A stretch of DNA of 15,481 nt, taken from Bacteriovoracaceae bacterium UBA7317. GTDB taxonomy: Bacteria; Bdellovibrionota; Bacteriovoracia; Bacteriovoracales; Bacteriovoracaceae. Made by a program: the position numbers and the translations under genes. Under the pieces are notes generated by a model, which saw only the letters and a list, made by a program, of their open reading frames with translations, made no database searches and was not told where the DNA came from. Shown piece by piece: positions 14,352 to 15,481 of the stretch (positions are counted from its first letter, which is position 1; the number at the start of each line of letters is the position of its first letter). The DNA is taken from the NCBI GenBank assembly GCA_002474345.1, contig DKQD01000180.1, positions 1-15,481 of the forward strand, written 5' to 3'.

Positions 14352-15481
14352 ATGTTTTTAAAAAAACCTTTCTTATTTTTAATGTCTTTTTTCTTACTTT
14401 TAAATTCAAATGTCTACGGAATGGGTGACAAGCCTTCTGAAGTTAAAATTGGTTTTAATGTCCCTTTGACTGGTTTTGCAGCAGCTGATGGAAAGTCTGC
14501 CTTAAATGGAGCAGAATTGGCAGTTGCTCAAGCGAATGATGCTGGTGGAATTAATGGAACAAAAATCAAGTTAGTTGTTTATGATGATCAAGCTTCTCCA
14601 AAAGAGTCGGTTCCTATTGCACAAAAATTAATTCAAAAAGATAAAGTAGTTATTGGTATTTCGGGAAGCTATTCTGGTTCAACTAGGGCCGCAGCGGGTG
14701 TTTTTCAAGAAAATAAAACTCCTTATATTTCAGCTTATGCTGTTCACCCAGGAATTACAAAAGCTGGTGATTTTGTTTTTAGAACTTCTTTCGTTGGTGA
14801 GGTTCAAGGTAGAGCTGGAGCTAAGTTAATTGGTGAATCCCTTGGGAAGAAAAAAGTTTCTTTAATTGTTTTAAAAAATGATTTTGGAAAGTCTCTTGCT
14901 AGAGGTTTCAAAGAAGCTTCATCGAAGTTTGGCATTAATATCGCTTCAGAGTATGAGTACAGTATTAAAGACAGACAATTTGGTCCTATCGTTTCTAAAG
15001 TAAAAAGTGATAAGCCTGATGCTATCTATGCGACTGGATACTTTTTTACAGCAGGGCCTCTTGTTAGTCAGTTAAGAGCTGCTGGAGTTAATGTACCAAT
15101 TATTGGTCAGGAAGGATATGATTCTCAAGTTTTTATCAAAATTGCTAAAAAAGCGGCTGAAGGAGTTATTATCACGACTTCACTTGATAGGGATTCCAAG
15201 TCAAAAGTCACTCAAGATTTTATTAAAGCCTTTGAAGAGAGGGCCAAGCATAAGGTCGATATGGTTGGGGCGTCTGCTCACACAGCTGTCTCTGTTGCTG
15301 TTGCTGCTTTAAGAAAAGCTGGAATAGAAGACAAAGCTGCTATTAGGAAGGCCATTTCCGAAACAAGCTTAGAAGCTTCTACGGGTAAAATTGCTTTCAA
15401 TGCTTTAGGTGAAGTTAAAAAAGATGTTCAAATCCAGGTCGTAAAAGATGGAAACTGGAGGCATCATTCAATCATTAGTGA
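14352..15481 (+). CDS. Periplasmic ABC transporter substrate-binding protein, LivJ/LivK-like (Peripla_BP_6); 3' end outside the window
   Basis: Captures a substrate in the periplasm for a Liv-type ABC importer, plausibly the LivHM encoded at the left of the window. The frame runs 376 full codons to the edge with no stop; family members are about 370-390 residues, so only a few residues are probably missing. It has a signal peptide (about 1-23, ending NVYG), then the family opening VKIGFNVPLTGFAAADGKSA, NDAGGINGTKIKLVVYDD, a ligand-loop GISGSYSGSTRAAAG, and ISAYAVHP, followed by VSLIVLKNDFGKSLARGF and YATGYFFTAGPLVSQLRAAG of the second lobe. I chose the ATG at 14352 because GGGAGG (14342-14347) sits 4 nt before it; an in-frame ATG at 14340 would add MGGL but leaves that site inside the gene. 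The ligand cannot be deduced: the family binds Leu/Ile/Val, amides, aromatic acids and others. Confidence 0.9.
   Translation, partial: MFLKKPFLFLMSFFLLLNSNVYGMGDKPSEVKIGFNVPLTGFAAADGKSALNGAELAVAQANDAGGINGTKIKLVVYDDQASPKESVPIAQKLIQKDKVVIGISGSYSGSTRAAAGVFQENKTPYISAYAVHPGITKAGDFVFRTSFVGEVQGRAGAKLIGESLGKKKVSLIVLKNDFGKSLARGFKEASSKFGINIASEYEYSIKDRQFGPIVSKVKSDKPDAIYATGYFFTAGPLVSQLRAAGVNVPIIGQEGYDSQVFIKIAKKAAEGVIITTSLDRDSKSKVTQDFIKAFEERAKHKVDMVGASAHTAVSVAVAALRKAGIEDKAAIRKAISETSLEASTGKIAFNALGEVKKDVQIQVVKDGNWRHHSIIS

Noticed and set aside
1..15481. CRISPR arrays, tRNA or rRNA genes, insertion sequences, phage genes or defence systems
   Set aside because: Reading both strands I found no direct-repeat array, cloverleaf, transposase, integrase or known defence motif; the window is enzymatic, transport and signalling genes.

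Overview
The window is an AT-rich (roughly 35-40 % G+C by eye) bacterial chromosomal segment. It is densely coded on both strands, with Sec signal peptides on the exported proteins, Shine-Dalgarno sites before most starts and no mobile element. The gene content and protein style (a large CheA-like kinase with a lone receiver, a FadD15-type acyl-CoA ligase joined to a Liv-type ABC transporter, secreted glycosidases) would fit a marine or host-associated deltaproteobacterium in the broad sense. Bdellovibrionota/Bacteriovoracia is my best guess, from memory and not from any search.

Layout, left to right. (1) 2-3368, plus strand: the end of a long-chain acyl-CoA synthetase gene, then livH and livM, coupled by start/stop overlaps. 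This is one operon entering from the left; the ATPases and any other components are not in view. (2) 3365-7452, minus strand: an ATP-grasp ligase of unknown substrate, a membrane-bound CheA-like sensor kinase (Hpt and CheA-type ATPase but no CheW-like domain) and a single-domain response regulator 24 bp after it. Kinase and receiver are very probably co-transcribed. The receiver gene meets livM tail to tail with shared stop bases. (3) 7632-9443, plus strand, divergent from the ATP-grasp gene: an M3 oligoendopeptidase F. (4) 9718-14127, plus strand: two consecutive secreted GH5 proteins that look like endoglycoceramidases. The first carries a striking N-terminal array of regularly spaced cysteines; the second is a divergent relative with its own promoter and a very basic tail. 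(5) 14352-end, plus strand: a Leu/Ile/Val-type periplasmic binding protein, cut off by the window edge a few residues before its probable end.

How the parts may work together (inference): the endoglycoceramidase-like enzymes would cut the sugar head from glycosphingolipids outside the cell or in the periplasm. The binding protein and LivHM could import a small product, and the acyl-CoA ligase could activate a carboxylic acid. Acyl-CoA ligase plus Liv transporter is a recurring gene association in proteobacteria. The link with the GH5 enzymes is only proximity here. The most unusual object in the window is the Cys-rich repeat array fused to the first GH5 enzyme.
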